Shown piece by piece: positions 8,605 through 18,131 of a DNA stretch of 50,515 bases. The stretch spans positions 1 to 50,515 of the forward strand of contig JAMFSE010000041.1 of assembly GCA_026225115.1 (NCBI GenBank), given 5' to 3'. Source of the DNA: Rhodovastum atsumiense (GTDB lineage Bacteria; Pseudomonadota; Alphaproteobacteria; Acetobacterales; Acetobacteraceae). The notes beneath the pieces are model-generated. The model did no database searches and was not told the DNA's origin. It saw only the letters and a list, made by a program, of their open reading frames with translations. The stretch's first letter is position 1; every line of letters starts with the position of its first letter. A program made the position numbers and the translations under genes.

Positions 8605-9813
8605 ATGAGCAATTCCCAAGCCGCCGTGCCCTACCGGGCCGGGACGAGATTGGCGCCGGTTCTGGGCGCGGTCAGCTTCTGCCATTTGCTGAACGACATG
8701 ATGCAGTCGCTGTTGCCGGCGATTTATCCGATTCTCAAAGGCGGTTTCGATCTGAATTTCGGGCAGATCGGGCTGTTGACGCTCACCTATCAGATCACCG
8801 CCTCGCTGCTGCAGCCGGTCATCGGACTCGCGACGGACCGGCGGCCGCAGCCTTTCTCGCTGCCGGTCGGCATGGGGTTCACGCTGCTTGGGATGGTGGC
8901 GCTGGCGATGGCGCCAAGCTACGGATTATTGCTGGCTGGCGCTGCTTTGCTCGGCATCGGCTCGTCCATCTTTCATCCGGAGGCCTCGCGCATTGCCAGG
9001 CTGGCATCCGGCGGCAAGCATGGATTCGCGCAATCGGTGTTTCAGCTGGGCGGAAACTTCGGCGGGTCGCTGGGGCCGTTGCTGGCCGCGTTTTTTATTC
9101 TGCCGCATGGCCGCGGCAGCCTGGCCTGGTTCGCTTTAGCCGCCCTTGCCGGCATTCTGATCCTGTCGATGGTCGGGCATTGGTATCGGAGCAACGGCCA
9201 CGCGCAACGCCCGGAAAAGACCAAACCCATCGTTCATGCTACGCTGTCAGCGGGGCGCGTGAAGTCTGCAGTCGCCATTCTGCTGATGCTGGTATTCTCG
9301 AAATATTTCTATCTCGCGAGCCTTACCAGCTATTATATTTTCTATCTGATGCATCGCTTCCATCTGTCCGTGCAGACGGCGCAGATCGACCTGTTCGTCT
9401 TTCTTGGCGCCTCGGCCGTTGGGACCTTCGCCGGGGGACCGATCGGCGACCGGTTCGGGCGTAAGAACGTGCTTTGGGCATCGATCGTTGGCGTCATTCC
9501 GTTTACCTTGGCGCTGCCCTATTGCGGGCTGGCGGCGACCATCATTTTAAGCGCGATTATCGGGCTGGTTATTTCGTCCGCCTTTTCGGCGATTGTTGTC
9601 TTCGCGCAGGAATTACTGCCTGGGCGGGTTGGGATGGTTTCAGGCTTGTTCTTCGGCTTTGCATTTGGGATGGGCGGCATTGGCGCCGCTGTGCTTGGGG
9701 AACTCGCCGATTGGACGAGCATTGAATATGTTTATCATGTCGTCGCTTTTGTACCGCTGATTGGGTTGTTGACGGCGTTCTTGCCTAATCTGGAACGGCG
9801 GGTCGCTGTTTAA
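8605..9813 (+). CDS. MFS exporter, fosmidomycin-resistance (Fsr) type
   Basis: A 402-residue, 12-helix major facilitator. The frame is open from 8428, but ATG 8605 (MSNSQAAVP) is preferred: AAGGAACAGG lies just before it and the resulting length matches Fsr-type proteins. Seen: SFCHLLNDMMQSLLPAIYPILK at the first helix, FHPEASRIARLASGGKHGFAQSVFQLGGNFG in the N-terminal half, and the GGPIGDRFGRKNV loop between helices 8 and 9. Fsr proteins export fosmidomycin, an inhibitor of the MEP isoprenoid pathway that this organism uses (ispDF is present); the natural substrate is unknown. It is divergent from ppx. Confidence 0.85.
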   Translation: MSNSQAAVPYRAGTRLAPVLGAVSFCHLLNDMMQSLLPAIYPILKGGFDLNFGQIGLLTLTYQITASLLQPVIGLATDRRPQPFSLPVGMGFTLLGMVALAMAPSYGLLLAGAALLGIGSSIFHPEASRIARLASGGKHGFAQSVFQLGGNFGGSLGPLLAAFFILPHGRGSLAWFALAALAGILILSMVGHWYRSNGHAQRPEKTKPIVHATLSAGRVKSAVAILLMLVFSKYFYLASLTSYYIFYLMHRFHLSVQTAQIDLFVFLGASAVGTFAGGPIGDRFGRKNVLWASIVGVIPFTLALPYCGLAATIILSAIIGLVISSAFSAIVVFAQELLPGRVGMVSGLFFGFAFGMGGIGAAVLGELADWTSIEYVYHVVAFVPLIGLLTAFLPNLERRVAV

Positions 9814-9835
9814 GCATTGGTCGATTTTGATTGTT

Positions 9836-9915
9836 TGCGATCTGCCCTGCTCTATCAAGGATAAACCCGCTACGCGGGCGGCTTCGCCGTCCTTGACAGA
9901 GCAGGGCAGATCGCA
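9836..9915. repeat. Long inverted repeat with nested hairpins
   Basis: The 26-nt arms at 9836-9861 and 9890-9915 match at 25 positions (TGCGATCTGCCCTG... against its complement). The 28-nt core holds a CCCGC-TAC-GCGGG hairpin and a CGGC-TT-CGCCG-like one. It begins 23 bases after the MFS stop and lies between convergent genes. The complexity exceeds a simple terminator and suggests a mobile palindromic repeat that may also terminate transcription. Confidence 0.65.
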
Positions 9916-10000
9916 AGGATTGCTGTGATCGACAAAGGCTGATCTCTCAATCCGAAAAATTCGGGATTAGCGGCCTGGGACGATGATGATTTCACCGCCT

Positions 10001-10074
10001 CAGGCCCAGAGTCAAAAAAGTTTTTTGGTTCGCGCCGGGCGTCCCGGTTTTTTCAAAAAAGAACGACTTGCTTA
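10001..10074 (-). repeat. Palindromic repeat family, copy A (after tldD)
   Basis: Read on the minus strand just after the tldD stop, this has the family plan: an AAG-type lead, a stem closed by GTTC/GAAC, then CAAAAAACTTTTTTGACTCTGGGCC. In this copy a CCGGG-CGT-CCCGG hairpin is inserted into one arm, beside TTTTTTCAAAAAA. It probably terminates tldD. Related copies lie at 17055, 21313, 21390, 31545, 39846, 39916 and 42945. Confidence 0.7.
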
Positions 10075-11508
10075 CGCTGCCGTGCCGCCCACTGTCAGGC
10101 CAGAAATTTTCATGGTGGGCTGTCCCACACCGACGGGAACGCCCTGGCCGTTTTTACCGCAGGTGCCGACACCGGGGTCGAGCGTGGGGTCGCTGCCGAT
10201 CATCTCGACCTTGGTGAGCGCGTCCGGGCCGTTGCCGATCAGGGTCGCACCTTTGACCGGGACGGTGACCTTGCCGTCTTCGATCATATAGGCCTCGGAG
10301 GCCGAGAAAACGAATTTGCCGGAGGTGATGTCGACCTGGCCGCCGGCGAAATTCACCGCGTAGAGGCCGCGTTTGGTGGATTTGATCATGTCTTCCGCGC
10401 TGGCGTCGCCGCCCAGCATCAGGGTGTTGGTCATGCGCGGCATCGGCGCATGGGCGTAAGATTGGCGGCGGCCGTTGCCGGTGGCGCGCATGTTCATCAG
10501 CCGCGCGCTCTGCCGGTCCTGCATGAAGCCGACCAGGATGCCGTCTTCGATCAAAGTGGTGCGGGAGGTGGGCGTGCCTTCATCGTCGATGGTGAGGGAG
10601 CCGCGGCGGTCGGGGATGGTGCCGTCATCGATGACGGTCACGCCCTTGGCGGCGACCCGGCTGCCCATCAGCCCGGCGAAGGCGGAGGTTTGCTTGCGGT
10701 TGAAGTCGCCTTCGAGGCCATGGCCGATGGCTTCGTGCAGCAGGATGCCCGGCCAGCCGGCGCCGAGCACCACCGGCATTTCGCCGGCGGGCGCCGGCAC
10801 GCTTTCCAAATTAACCTTGGCCTGGCGCAAAGCTTCATGCACGGCCGCCTGCCAATAGGCCGGTGCCACCAGCGGGGCGTAGGTGGTGCGGCCGCCGCCG
10901 CCATGGCTGCCGGATTCACGGCGGCCATCCTGTTCCAGGACCACCGCGACGTTGAGGCGGACCAGCGGCCGCAGATCGGCCATGCGGGTGCCGTCCCCAC
11001 GAATGATTTCAACCACCTGCCATTCGCCTGAGATGCTGGTCATCACCTGGGTGACGCGGCTGTCGGCGCCGCGGGCGTAACCGTCGATTTCCGCCAGCAG
11101 CGCGGCGCGGGTGGCGAAAGGCATTTCCGCCAAAGGGTTCAGGCCGCCGTAGAGGGCGCCGCCCGCAGTGGCGGGGCCGCCGGCGGTCATGCCGTGTTCG
11201 TTGGCTTTTGCCGCTTTGATGGTTTTGGCGGCGCGCGCCAGTGCTTCCTCGCTCAGCTCGCCGGCATGGGCGTAGTAGCTGGCTTCGCCCAAAACCGCCC
11301 GCAGGCCGAAGCCGCGGCGGGTGTCGAAGCTGGCGGAGCGGATGCGCCCGTCTTCCAGGCTGATGGATTCGCTCTCCCGGTATTCCAGGAACAGCTCGCC
11401 GTCATCGGCGCCGTCGAGCGCGGTGCCAAGATGGCGGGCGGCCACGTGCGGGTCCAGGCCGCCGGTTTCGTGGAATAGTTTTTGGGCAATATTGAGTGCT
11501 TCAGACAT
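10072..11508 (-). CDS. tldD: Metalloprotease TldD
   Basis: A 478-residue U62-family peptidase. With TldE/PmbA, TldD forms a heterodimeric zinc protease that degrades unfolded peptides and matures some peptide products. The zinc motif HEAIGH is at residues 258-263, followed by GLEGDFNRKQTSAFAG; the C-terminal VGTCGKNGQGVPVGVGQPT is also typical. Length is normal. No tldE gene is in the window. The gap to the next gene upstream (the COX15 paralogue) is only 6 bases, so the three minus-strand genes from 13649 probably share a transcript. Confidence 0.95.
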   Translation of the reverse strand: MSEALNIAQKLFHETGGLDPHVAARHLGTALDGADDGELFLEYRESESISLEDGRIRSASFDTRRGFGLRAVLGEASYYAHAGELSEEALARAAKTIKAAKANEHGMTAGGPATAGGALYGGLNPLAEMPFATRAALLAEIDGYARGADSRVTQVMTSISGEWQVVEIIRGDGTRMADLRPLVRLNVAVVLEQDGRRESGSHGGGGRTTYAPLVAPAYWQAAVHEALRQAKVNLESVPAPAGEMPVVLGAGWPGILLHEAIGHGLEGDFNRKQTSAFAGLMGSRVAAKGVTVIDDGTIPDRRGSLTIDDEGTPTSRTTLIEDGILVGFMQDRQSARLMNMRATGNGRRQSYAHAPMPRMTNTLMLGGDASAEDMIKSTKRGLYAVNFAGGQVDITSGKFVFSASEAYMIEDGKVTVPVKGATLIGNGPDALTKVEMIGSDPTLDPGVGTCGKNGQGVPVGVGQPTMKISGLTVGGTAA

Positions 11509-11514
11509 TTTGCA

Positions 11515-12588
11515 TTACTCCGCCGCGGCGATTTCAGAGTTATACATGGGCGCAGCGGTAGCGCCACGCAAACCGTGACGGGCGATAATCGCGGCGGCGA
11601 GCAGCAGCACCGCGTTCAGCTCATGCACGAAGCCCAGTTCGGCCGAGCCGGAGAGGATCGTCACCATGCCAAGCAGATATTGCAACGCCAGCAGCCCGGC
11701 GAGCGTGAGAAAAGCATCGCGCGGGGCAGGCGGCAGTGCTGTGCGCAGGCCGAGCGCGGCGGTGATGAGGGTGATCAGCGCGGTCAATGTCGCAAGCAGG
11801 CGGTGGTCGAATTGCACGGTGGCCTGGTTGGCGATGAAATTGAGCGCCAGCGGGCGCAGGGCGGTAAAGCCTGTGGGGATCCATCTGCCGTTCATTGTCG
11901 GGAAAGTGTTGAACACGGTGATGGCGTTGGTGGCGGCGACCAATGCGCCCAGAGTCATTGTTGCGAGGATCAATCCGATACAGGCGTTCAGCCAGGGTTT
12001 CAGGAATGCGGCACCCTGGATTTGGGGCGGCTGCGGCCGGCGGACGGTGAGTGCGGTCCATAGCAATGCGCTGAAAATCAGCATGGCGGAGAGAAAATGC
12101 GGCGCCAGCCAGGCGGGCGGCGGGCTCAGCACGCCGGGCCGCATGCCGGTCTGCACCATGTACCAGCCAAAGGCCGCTTGTGCGCCGCCGGCCGCGAATA
12201 CCGACAACAGCCAGAGTGCGAGGCGGGTGGAGACGCGGCCCCGCAGCCAGAAAATCGCCAGCGGGATCACCAGGACGAGCGCCATCAGCCGGCCCCAGAC
12301 GCGGTCGAAAAACATTGGCCAGAACAAGGTTTTGAATTGCGCCAATGTCATTGGCGGATGCAGCGCCTGGTATTGCGCGGTTTGCTGATACAGACCGAAT
12401 AGGCGCGTCCAATCCGCGGCGTTGCGCGGCGGAACAAAACCGGTGAGCGGCTGCCAGACCTGAATGACGAAGCCGGCGCCGATGGTGCGCGCATGGCCGC
12501 CGCCCACCACCATGCCGAAGACCATGAAGCAGAGGATAAGCAGCCACAGGCTGACCGTCCGGTCGCCCTGCTTGCCCGTTTGGTTCAC
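11515..12588 (-). CDS. Divergent COX15/CtaA-family paralogue lacking the first ligand His
   Basis: A 357-residue, roughly 8-helix membrane protein in the heme A synthase family. The GTG start at 12588 overlaps the upstream COX15 stop (GTGA); the frame is open further but only as a shadow. It aligns along its length with the upstream copy: FGLYQQTAQYQALHPPM matches FGLYQQIPQYKILHPNM. The canonical EYIHR of the upstream copy (Glu101, His104) reads MFFDR here (Met92, Asp95). The other three ligand-type histidines remain: His164, His262 and His322. In CtaA that Glu and His belong to the N-terminal heme site and are important for activity, so this copy is unlikely to be an ordinary heme A synthase; it may be a partner subunit. 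Confidence 0.85.
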   Translation of the reverse strand: MNQTGKQGDRTVSLWLLILCFMVFGMVVGGGHARTIGAGFVIQVWQPLTGFVPPRNAADWTRLFGLYQQTAQYQALHPPMTLAQFKTLFWPMFFDRVWGRLMALVLVIPLAIFWLRGRVSTRLALWLLSVFAAGGAQAAFGWYMVQTGMRPGVLSPPPAWLAPHFLSAMLIFSALLWTALTVRRPQPPQIQGAAFLKPWLNACIGLILATMTLGALVAATNAITVFNTFPTMNGRWIPTGFTALRPLALNFIANQATVQFDHRLLATLTALITLITAALGLRTALPPAPRDAFLTLAGLLALQYLLGMVTILSGSAELGFVHELNAVLLLAAAIIARHGLRGATAAPMYNSEIAAAE

Positions 12589-13649
12589 CTGGTCGCACCG
12601 CGCAGCTGGTGCAGCATCACGACAAACGCGGTTAGCAGCAGCACGGCGTTCATCTGATGCGCGACCCCGACGTCCAGCAGTTTCGAGGCCAGAGCGGTGA
12701 TGCCGAGGATATATTGCAGCACGACCAGCGCTGCGATGATCAAGGCCGCGTCCCGCACCGGCTTCGGCGCACTGCCGCGCAAAGCCATTACGGCTGCGAC
12801 CAGAACCGCCAGCGCGGTGGCCGAGCCGAGCGCCTGGTGGTCGAACAGAACCGCGGCCTTGTTGGCGAAAAAGTTCAGCCACCAGGGTTGCAGGATGAAA
12901 TAATCCGGCGGCGGCATGCCCATTCCGGCTTTGGTGGCGGGATTAAAAACGTCGATGGCGTGGGTGCCGGAAACGAAGGTGCCGGCGATCATGGTCAGCG
13001 CCAGCAGGTGACCCGCGGCAACGACCCAGCGTTTCAGCCATTTCTGCCCCGGCAGCGCCGCTGCAATAGGGGTGCGAACCGTGAGTGCGGTCCACAGGGT
13101 TGCGACATACAGGAACACCGCAAAGGAGAAATGCAAAGTGAGCCGCCAGGGCTCAACCGCGACGCTGTTGGGATCAAACCCGGACGCCACCATGAACCAG
13201 CCGATGGCGCCTTGCAGCCCGCCGAGTATGAAGAGCAAAGCCAACCAGGGCAGCAGCCGGGCTTCGATCTTGCGGGTGAATGCAAACCAGACAAGGGGGA
13301 GAAAAAATACGACGCCGATCAGCCGGCCCCAAAGCCGGTGGATATATTCCGGCCAGAACAGGGATTTGAAACCGGCCAGGTCCATGTTCGGGTGCAGGAT
13401 TTTATACTGCGGGATCTGCTGGTAGAGTCCGAAGATATGGTTCCAGGCGGTGGTGGTGAGCGGCGGTAGGGTGCCGATGATCGGGTCCCAGTTCATGATC
13501 GACAGGCCGGAGCCGGAATCGCGCGTATAGCCGCCGATGCCGACCATCATCCAGATCATGAAACATACGGCAAACAGCCAGAATGAAACCGCCCGCCGGT
13601 TGCGGGTGCTGGCGGCGGTGCCGATCGAATTCAAAATAGCCTGAGACAA
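12585..13649 (-). CDS. ctaA: Heme A synthase, COX15/CtaA family
   Basis: A 354-residue inner-membrane enzyme that oxidises the C8 methyl of heme O to the formyl group of heme A for aa3-type oxidases. Visible: GGYTRDSGSGLSI, FWPEYIHRLWGRL (Glu101, His104), LTLHFSFAV (His173), LFDHQALG (His271) and VGVAHQMNAVLL (His331), that is, the conserved Glu and all four ligand histidines. It lacks the paired cysteine loop of Bacillus CtaA, as expected of the alphaproteobacterial type II form. No other cytochrome oxidase gene is present. It is translationally coupled to a divergent paralogue downstream. Confidence 0.93.
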   Translation of the reverse strand: MSQAILNSIGTAASTRNRRAVSFWLFAVCFMIWMMVGIGGYTRDSGSGLSIMNWDPIIGTLPPLTTTAWNHIFGLYQQIPQYKILHPNMDLAGFKSLFWPEYIHRLWGRLIGVVFFLPLVWFAFTRKIEARLLPWLALLFILGGLQGAIGWFMVASGFDPNSVAVEPWRLTLHFSFAVFLYVATLWTALTVRTPIAAALPGQKWLKRWVVAAGHLLALTMIAGTFVSGTHAIDVFNPATKAGMGMPPPDYFILQPWWLNFFANKAAVLFDHQALGSATALAVLVAAVMALRGSAPKPVRDAALIIAALVVLQYILGITALASKLLDVGVAHQMNAVLLLTAFVVMLHQLRGATR

Positions 13650-13744
13650 ATCAATCTCCTTTAAGCCGCCGTTTTAGCGTGCTTTGCGCGTGCTTCACAG
13701 GGTGGTAGCTAAAACCGTTGGTGCAAGGTGCCGCAGGAGAGCCA

Positions 13745-14377
13745 ATGTTGATGAAGCCGTACCGCAGTGTTGGCGCCGCCCTCGGCTGGTTTACCTGCAT
13801 CGCGCAATATTGGCTGAACGTGCAGCAATTCGGTCTGCCCGGCGCCACCATCACCTATTTCGGCTTTTTCACCATGCTGGGAAATATTCAGGTGGCGGTG
13901 GCGTTCGCCGCACCGCTGTTTCCGCAATTTCCGGGGGCAGCTTTTTTCAACCGGCCCGGCGTGCGCACGGCGATTGCCGTGTATATTTTTGTCGTCGACG
14001 TCATTTTCTACCTGCTGCTGCGCAAGGTCTATGACCCGTCCGGCTTCGGGGCGGTGCTGAACCTGTTTCTGCACTATATCATGCCGCCACTCTACGTGCT
14101 GGACTGGCTGGCTTTCGTGCGCAAGCAAAGCCTGCGCTACAAGCAGATCATCTATTGGCAGATTTTCCCGCTCGCCTACGCCTTCGCCACCATGCTGCGC
14201 GGCGCGCTGACCGGCTATTACCCCTATCCGTTCCTGGATGTCGGCAAGGTTGGCTCCGGCCAGGTCGCCATCAATATCGCCGTGCTGGCGGCGTTCTTTA
14301 TCCTGCTTTCAGCCGGGTTCGTGGCGGTCGGCCGCATCCTCGCCGGGCTTCAGGAAAAGCGCCTTACTGCAGCGTGA
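13745..14377 (+). CDS. Pr6Pr family membrane protein
   Basis: A 210-residue protein with about six transmembrane helices. It resembles the bacterial Pr6Pr (FAR-17a/AIG1-like) family of unknown function: helix 4 carries HYIMPPLYVLDWLAF, and the later RGALTGYYPYPFLDV stretch is the family signature. The frame opens at 13718; ATG 13745 is chosen because GCAGGAGAG precedes it. It diverges from ctaA across about 95 bases that must hold both promoters. Its last 14 bases overlap the convergent usg gene. Substrate and role are unknown. Confidence 0.8.
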   Translation: MLMKPYRSVGAALGWFTCIAQYWLNVQQFGLPGATITYFGFFTMLGNIQVAVAFAAPLFPQFPGAAFFNRPGVRTAIAVYIFVVDVIFYLLLRKVYDPSGFGAVLNLFLHYIMPPLYVLDWLAFVRKQSLRYKQIIYWQIFPLAYAFATMLRGALTGYYPYPFLDVGKVGSGQVAINIAVLAAFFILLSAGFVAVGRILAGLQEKRLTAA

Positions 14378-14621
14378 GCACCTGCTGGTGGTGCCATCTC
14401 GGCGGGCTGATCAGCGTGGCCGAGCCGACGCGGACCGAATGCAGCTTCCCATCCAGATTGGAGCTCCAGAAATCCAGGAATTGCCGCAGCCGGGGAAATT
14501 TCGGGGCGATGTCGAGTTCCTGCCAGACGAAACTCTGCAGGACGGCCGGGTGGTCGGGCAGATGATACAGGATTTCGGCGGTGGTCAGGCGGTAATCGCG
14601 CAATTGCTGGGCAAGGCTCAT
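14364..14621 (-). CDS. usg: Usg family protein
   Basis: An 85-residue soluble protein matching the Usg family, small alphaproteobacterial proteins named after a gene near trp operons whose function is unknown. The conserved core is clear: YRLTTAEILYHLPDHP, then LQSFVWQELDIAPKFPRL and FLDFWSSNLDGKLHSVRV. Length is normal. The 3' end overlaps the convergent Pr6Pr gene by 14 bases. The window shows no trp genes nearby, so it is detached from its usual neighbourhood. Confidence 0.8.
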   Translation of the reverse strand: MSLAQQLRDYRLTTAEILYHLPDHPAVLQSFVWQELDIAPKFPRLRQFLDFWSSNLDGKLHSVRVGSATLISPPRWHHQQVLTLQ

Positions 14622-14747
14622 CCATTCAACTCCGTCTGCTACTCCATTGCTATGACCGTGTTATTGGCGATTCGTTGACCCCTGGTTCACCAGAATGTCC
14701 TGAAAATGAGCGGGCTGCGCAAGTGAAAAATGAACAATAACAGCAGC

Positions 14748-14774
14748 TTGGCACTCATGGCAGGAGAGTGCTGC
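14748..14774 (+). promoter_or_regulatory. CIRCE operator 1 (HrcA site), upstream of the promoter
   Basis: TTGGCACTC and GAGTGCTGC separated by nine bases match the CIRCE plan TTAGCACTC-N9-GAGTGCTAA with three differences. HrcA binds CIRCE and represses groESL until heat stress. This copy lies just upstream of the -35 element. Confidence 0.85.
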
Positions 14775-14778
14775 CGTG

Positions 14779-14806
14779 CTTGACATATTTGACTGCAACT
14801 TATAGA
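14779..14806 (+). promoter_or_regulatory. groESL promoter
   Basis: TTGACA at 14780-14785 and TATAGA at 14801-14806 give a sigma-70-like pair with a short 15-base spacer. The same bases also read CTTG (14779) and CTTAT (14799), close to alphaproteobacterial RpoH elements, so dual recognition is possible. It lies between the two CIRCE elements. The start point is not determined. Confidence 0.6.
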
Positions 14807-14809
14807 TGA

Positions 14810-14836
14810 CTGGCACTCTCTCAAGGGGAGTGCTAG
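14810..14836 (+). promoter_or_regulatory. CIRCE operator 2 (HrcA site), at the start point and leader
   Basis: CTGGCACTC-N9-GAGTGCTAG is a CIRCE inverted repeat with two mismatches to each consensus arm or fewer. It is 35 bases from the centre of operator 1 to within about one base of 62, centre to centre, so HrcA could bracket the promoter. It would be transcribed into the 5' leader of groES and could also affect mRNA stability. Confidence 0.88.
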
Positions 14837-14916
14837 CAGCCGCGGTGCCGCAATCTGGGCCGGACGGGCTGCAAGGCGAGACAGATAACAGATCGATTTT
14901 AACAGGAGCGATCCAT

Positions 14917-15243
14917 ATGGCAAAATTCCGCCCATTGCACGACCGCGTCGTGGTCCGCCGGCTGAACGCCGAGGAAAAGACCGCGGGTGGCATCATCATC
15001 CCCGACACCGCCAAGGAAAAGCCGCAGGAAGGTGAAGTTGTTGCAGCCGGTCCCGGCGCCTACAACGATGCCGGCACTTTGGTGAAGCTGGAAGTCAAAG
15101 CCGGCGACCGCGTGTTGTTCGGCAAATGGTCCGGCACCGAGGTCAAGATCGACGGTGAAGACCTTCTCATCATGAAGGAATCGGACATCCTCGGCATCGT
15201 CGAAGGCACCACCGCGGCACCTTCGAAGAAGAAGGCTGCTTAA
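14917..15243 (+). CDS. groES: Co-chaperonin GroES
   Basis: The 10-kDa lid of the GroEL folding chamber, 108 residues including a short lysine/alanine tail. Seen: [11 protein letters not shown], the mobile-loop [21 protein letters not shown], and the roof and hinge [14 protein letters not shown]. The start ATG 14917 has AGGAGCGA 8-15 bases before it; the frame is open further upstream only through the operator region. It is transcribed with groEL 90 bases downstream under two CIRCE operators. No hrcA or dnaK is in the window. Confidence 0.97.
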   Translation: MAKFRPLHDRVVVRRLNAEEKTAGGIIIPDTAKEKPQEGEVVAAGPGAYNDAGTLVKLEVKAGDRVLFGKWSGTEVKIDGEDLLIMKESDILGIVEGTTAAPSKKKAA

Positions 15244-15276
15244 TCTAACCAATCCCATAACCAAGCGCCTCGATGA

Positions 15277-16986
<1,710 letters not shown>

Positions 16987-17016
16987 TCCAAGCCTACGAC
17001 GCTACAGTACAAAGAA

Positions 17017-17045
17017 AGCCGCGGGAGCAATCCCGCGGCTTTTTG
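17017..17045 (+). terminator. groEL intrinsic terminator
   Basis: AGCCGCGGGA (17017-17026) pairs perfectly with TCCCGCGGCT (17031-17040) across a GCAA loop and is followed by TTTT. It lies 30 bases after the groEL stop. Confidence 0.92.
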
Positions 17046-17054
17046 TTGGGGAAA

Positions 17055-17100
17055 AGGCAAGCACTTCTTTTTCTGGAGAAAAAGAAGCAAAAAGACTTTA
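17055..17100 (+). repeat. Palindromic repeat family, copy B (after groEL)
   Basis: AAGCA, then CTTCTTTTTCT (17064-17074) pairing with AGAAAAAGAAG (17077-17087), then CAAAAAGACTTT. It has the family plan in plus orientation, directly after a complete terminator, so termination alone does not explain it. Confidence 0.7.
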
Positions 17101-17259
17101 TAAATCTCGGCCATAGGAGCGTTCGCCCCCGAAGCCTCCCACTTTCAAGGCCATCCGAGAAAATTTGTTTTTCAGAAGCCGAGTGCGCTGAGGGCGTAAC
17201 TAAGTTCATACGCGATTTGCCGCATCGAATACCAATGAGCATTTCGGAAGCGCTGACCC

Positions 17260-17276
17260 GCTATAGGTCCTATAGC
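17260..17276. repeat. 17-bp palindrome in a gene-poor region
   Basis: GCTATAGG-T-CCTATAGC is perfectly symmetrical. The surrounding 17101-17403 stretch is AT-richer than its neighbours and has no convincing gene; a 70-codon minus frame at 17172-17384 has no recognised family. It could be an operator or part of a decayed mobile element. Confidence 0.4.
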
Positions 17277-17403
17277 AGTTATACTAGATTTGTTTGGCCT
17301 ATGGGTGTTTTCCCTCATAAACCAATAATATGCCTCTACCTTCAATTCTGGATCAACATGAGAGCCGCCGTCTTGCGATCTCAATGCGGTTTCAGAAGGT
17401 AGA

Positions 17404-17604
17404 ATGGATCACGATACGCCACGTCCAGAACCGGTCGCGCCGCATCCGGAAGAGATGAATGCCGCGGGACGTCTGCGCCTCGGCCCGCTCTCGATTGAGG
17501 GCCGCGCTCGCGCCACCCCTGCCGGGTTGATCAGCGCGGCCCTTCTCGTATCGGCTGTGCTGCTGCCCATCGTATTCATGAGCCGGTGCGCAAGCAGGCG
17601 CTAA
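17404..17604 (+). CDS. Hypothetical small membrane protein
   Basis: A 66-residue frame beginning ATGGATCACG with AGAAGG seven bases before it. The N-terminal half is polar and proline-rich; residues about 40-60 (GLISAALLVSAVLLPIVFMS) form one hydrophobic helix followed by CASRR, which would leave a positive C-terminus in the cytoplasm. No family was recognised. It sits alone between the groESL region and the kinase gene. It may be real but has only a start site and a plausible helix in its favour. Confidence 0.4.
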   Translation: MDHDTPRPEPVAPHPEEMNAAGRLRLGPLSIEGRARATPAGLISAALLVSAVLLPIVFMSRCASRR

Positions 17605-17636
17605 CCATAAACCCGGCTTACACGGGCGCGTCTGGC

Positions 17637-17855
17637 TTATTGTATGCCGGTGCAGATCTCGCGCGGCAACTCAGGTTGCGGTTCAACGGGTATTCTACGG
17701 GCCATGATCGGAGCGCGCCAGGACAGCATGGCGGAAGGCAGGAATTGCACGGGAGTCGGCTTTCCGGACTCGATGAGGGCGGGCGGTAGTTCAATCTTTG
17801 GATAGTCTTTCACATCGCGATCCTTAAAAACGCACGTCACACGCCGGCGCACCAC
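17637..17855 (-). CDS. Doubtful small ORF
   Basis: A 72-residue frame from a GTG at 17855. The peptide is proline- and lysine-containing with an ordinary mix of residues (KDYPKIELPPALIESGKPTP), more protein-like than a random GC-rich shadow. It has no recognised family and no strong ribosome binding site. The 17605-18131 interval holds nothing else that I can support. Confidence 0.2.
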   Translation of the reverse strand: MVRRRVTCVFKDRDVKDYPKIELPPALIESGKPTPVQFLPSAMLSWRAPIMARRIPVEPQPELPREICTGIQ

Positions 17856-18131
17856 TGCCCGGCCGCTGCTATATGGCGTGGTGTATCGTCCACGCCCGTT
17901 AATTTTATGTTACCGCAGGTTCATGCAAGCGGATTGTTTCATTGCACTCGCAATCACGGCGAAGCGCCTGGGACGCATGCAAGGGGGATCGCCAGCAGGC
18001 ACCCGCGCAATAATCCAGCTTTACTTTCTCAAGAATTTGTGAGCATTCTGAAAGACTGACGGTTTCTGCTTCTGAGTACGTCGTCAGCCGAGAGAGGCTT
18101 GCGCTCCCACCCAGTAATCGGGGAGGCTTGC

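Noticed and set aside
17172..17384. Minus-strand 70-codon frame that at first suggested a transposase fragment
   Set aside because: No catalytic motif or terminal repeat could be pointed to, so it is left in the gene-poor region.
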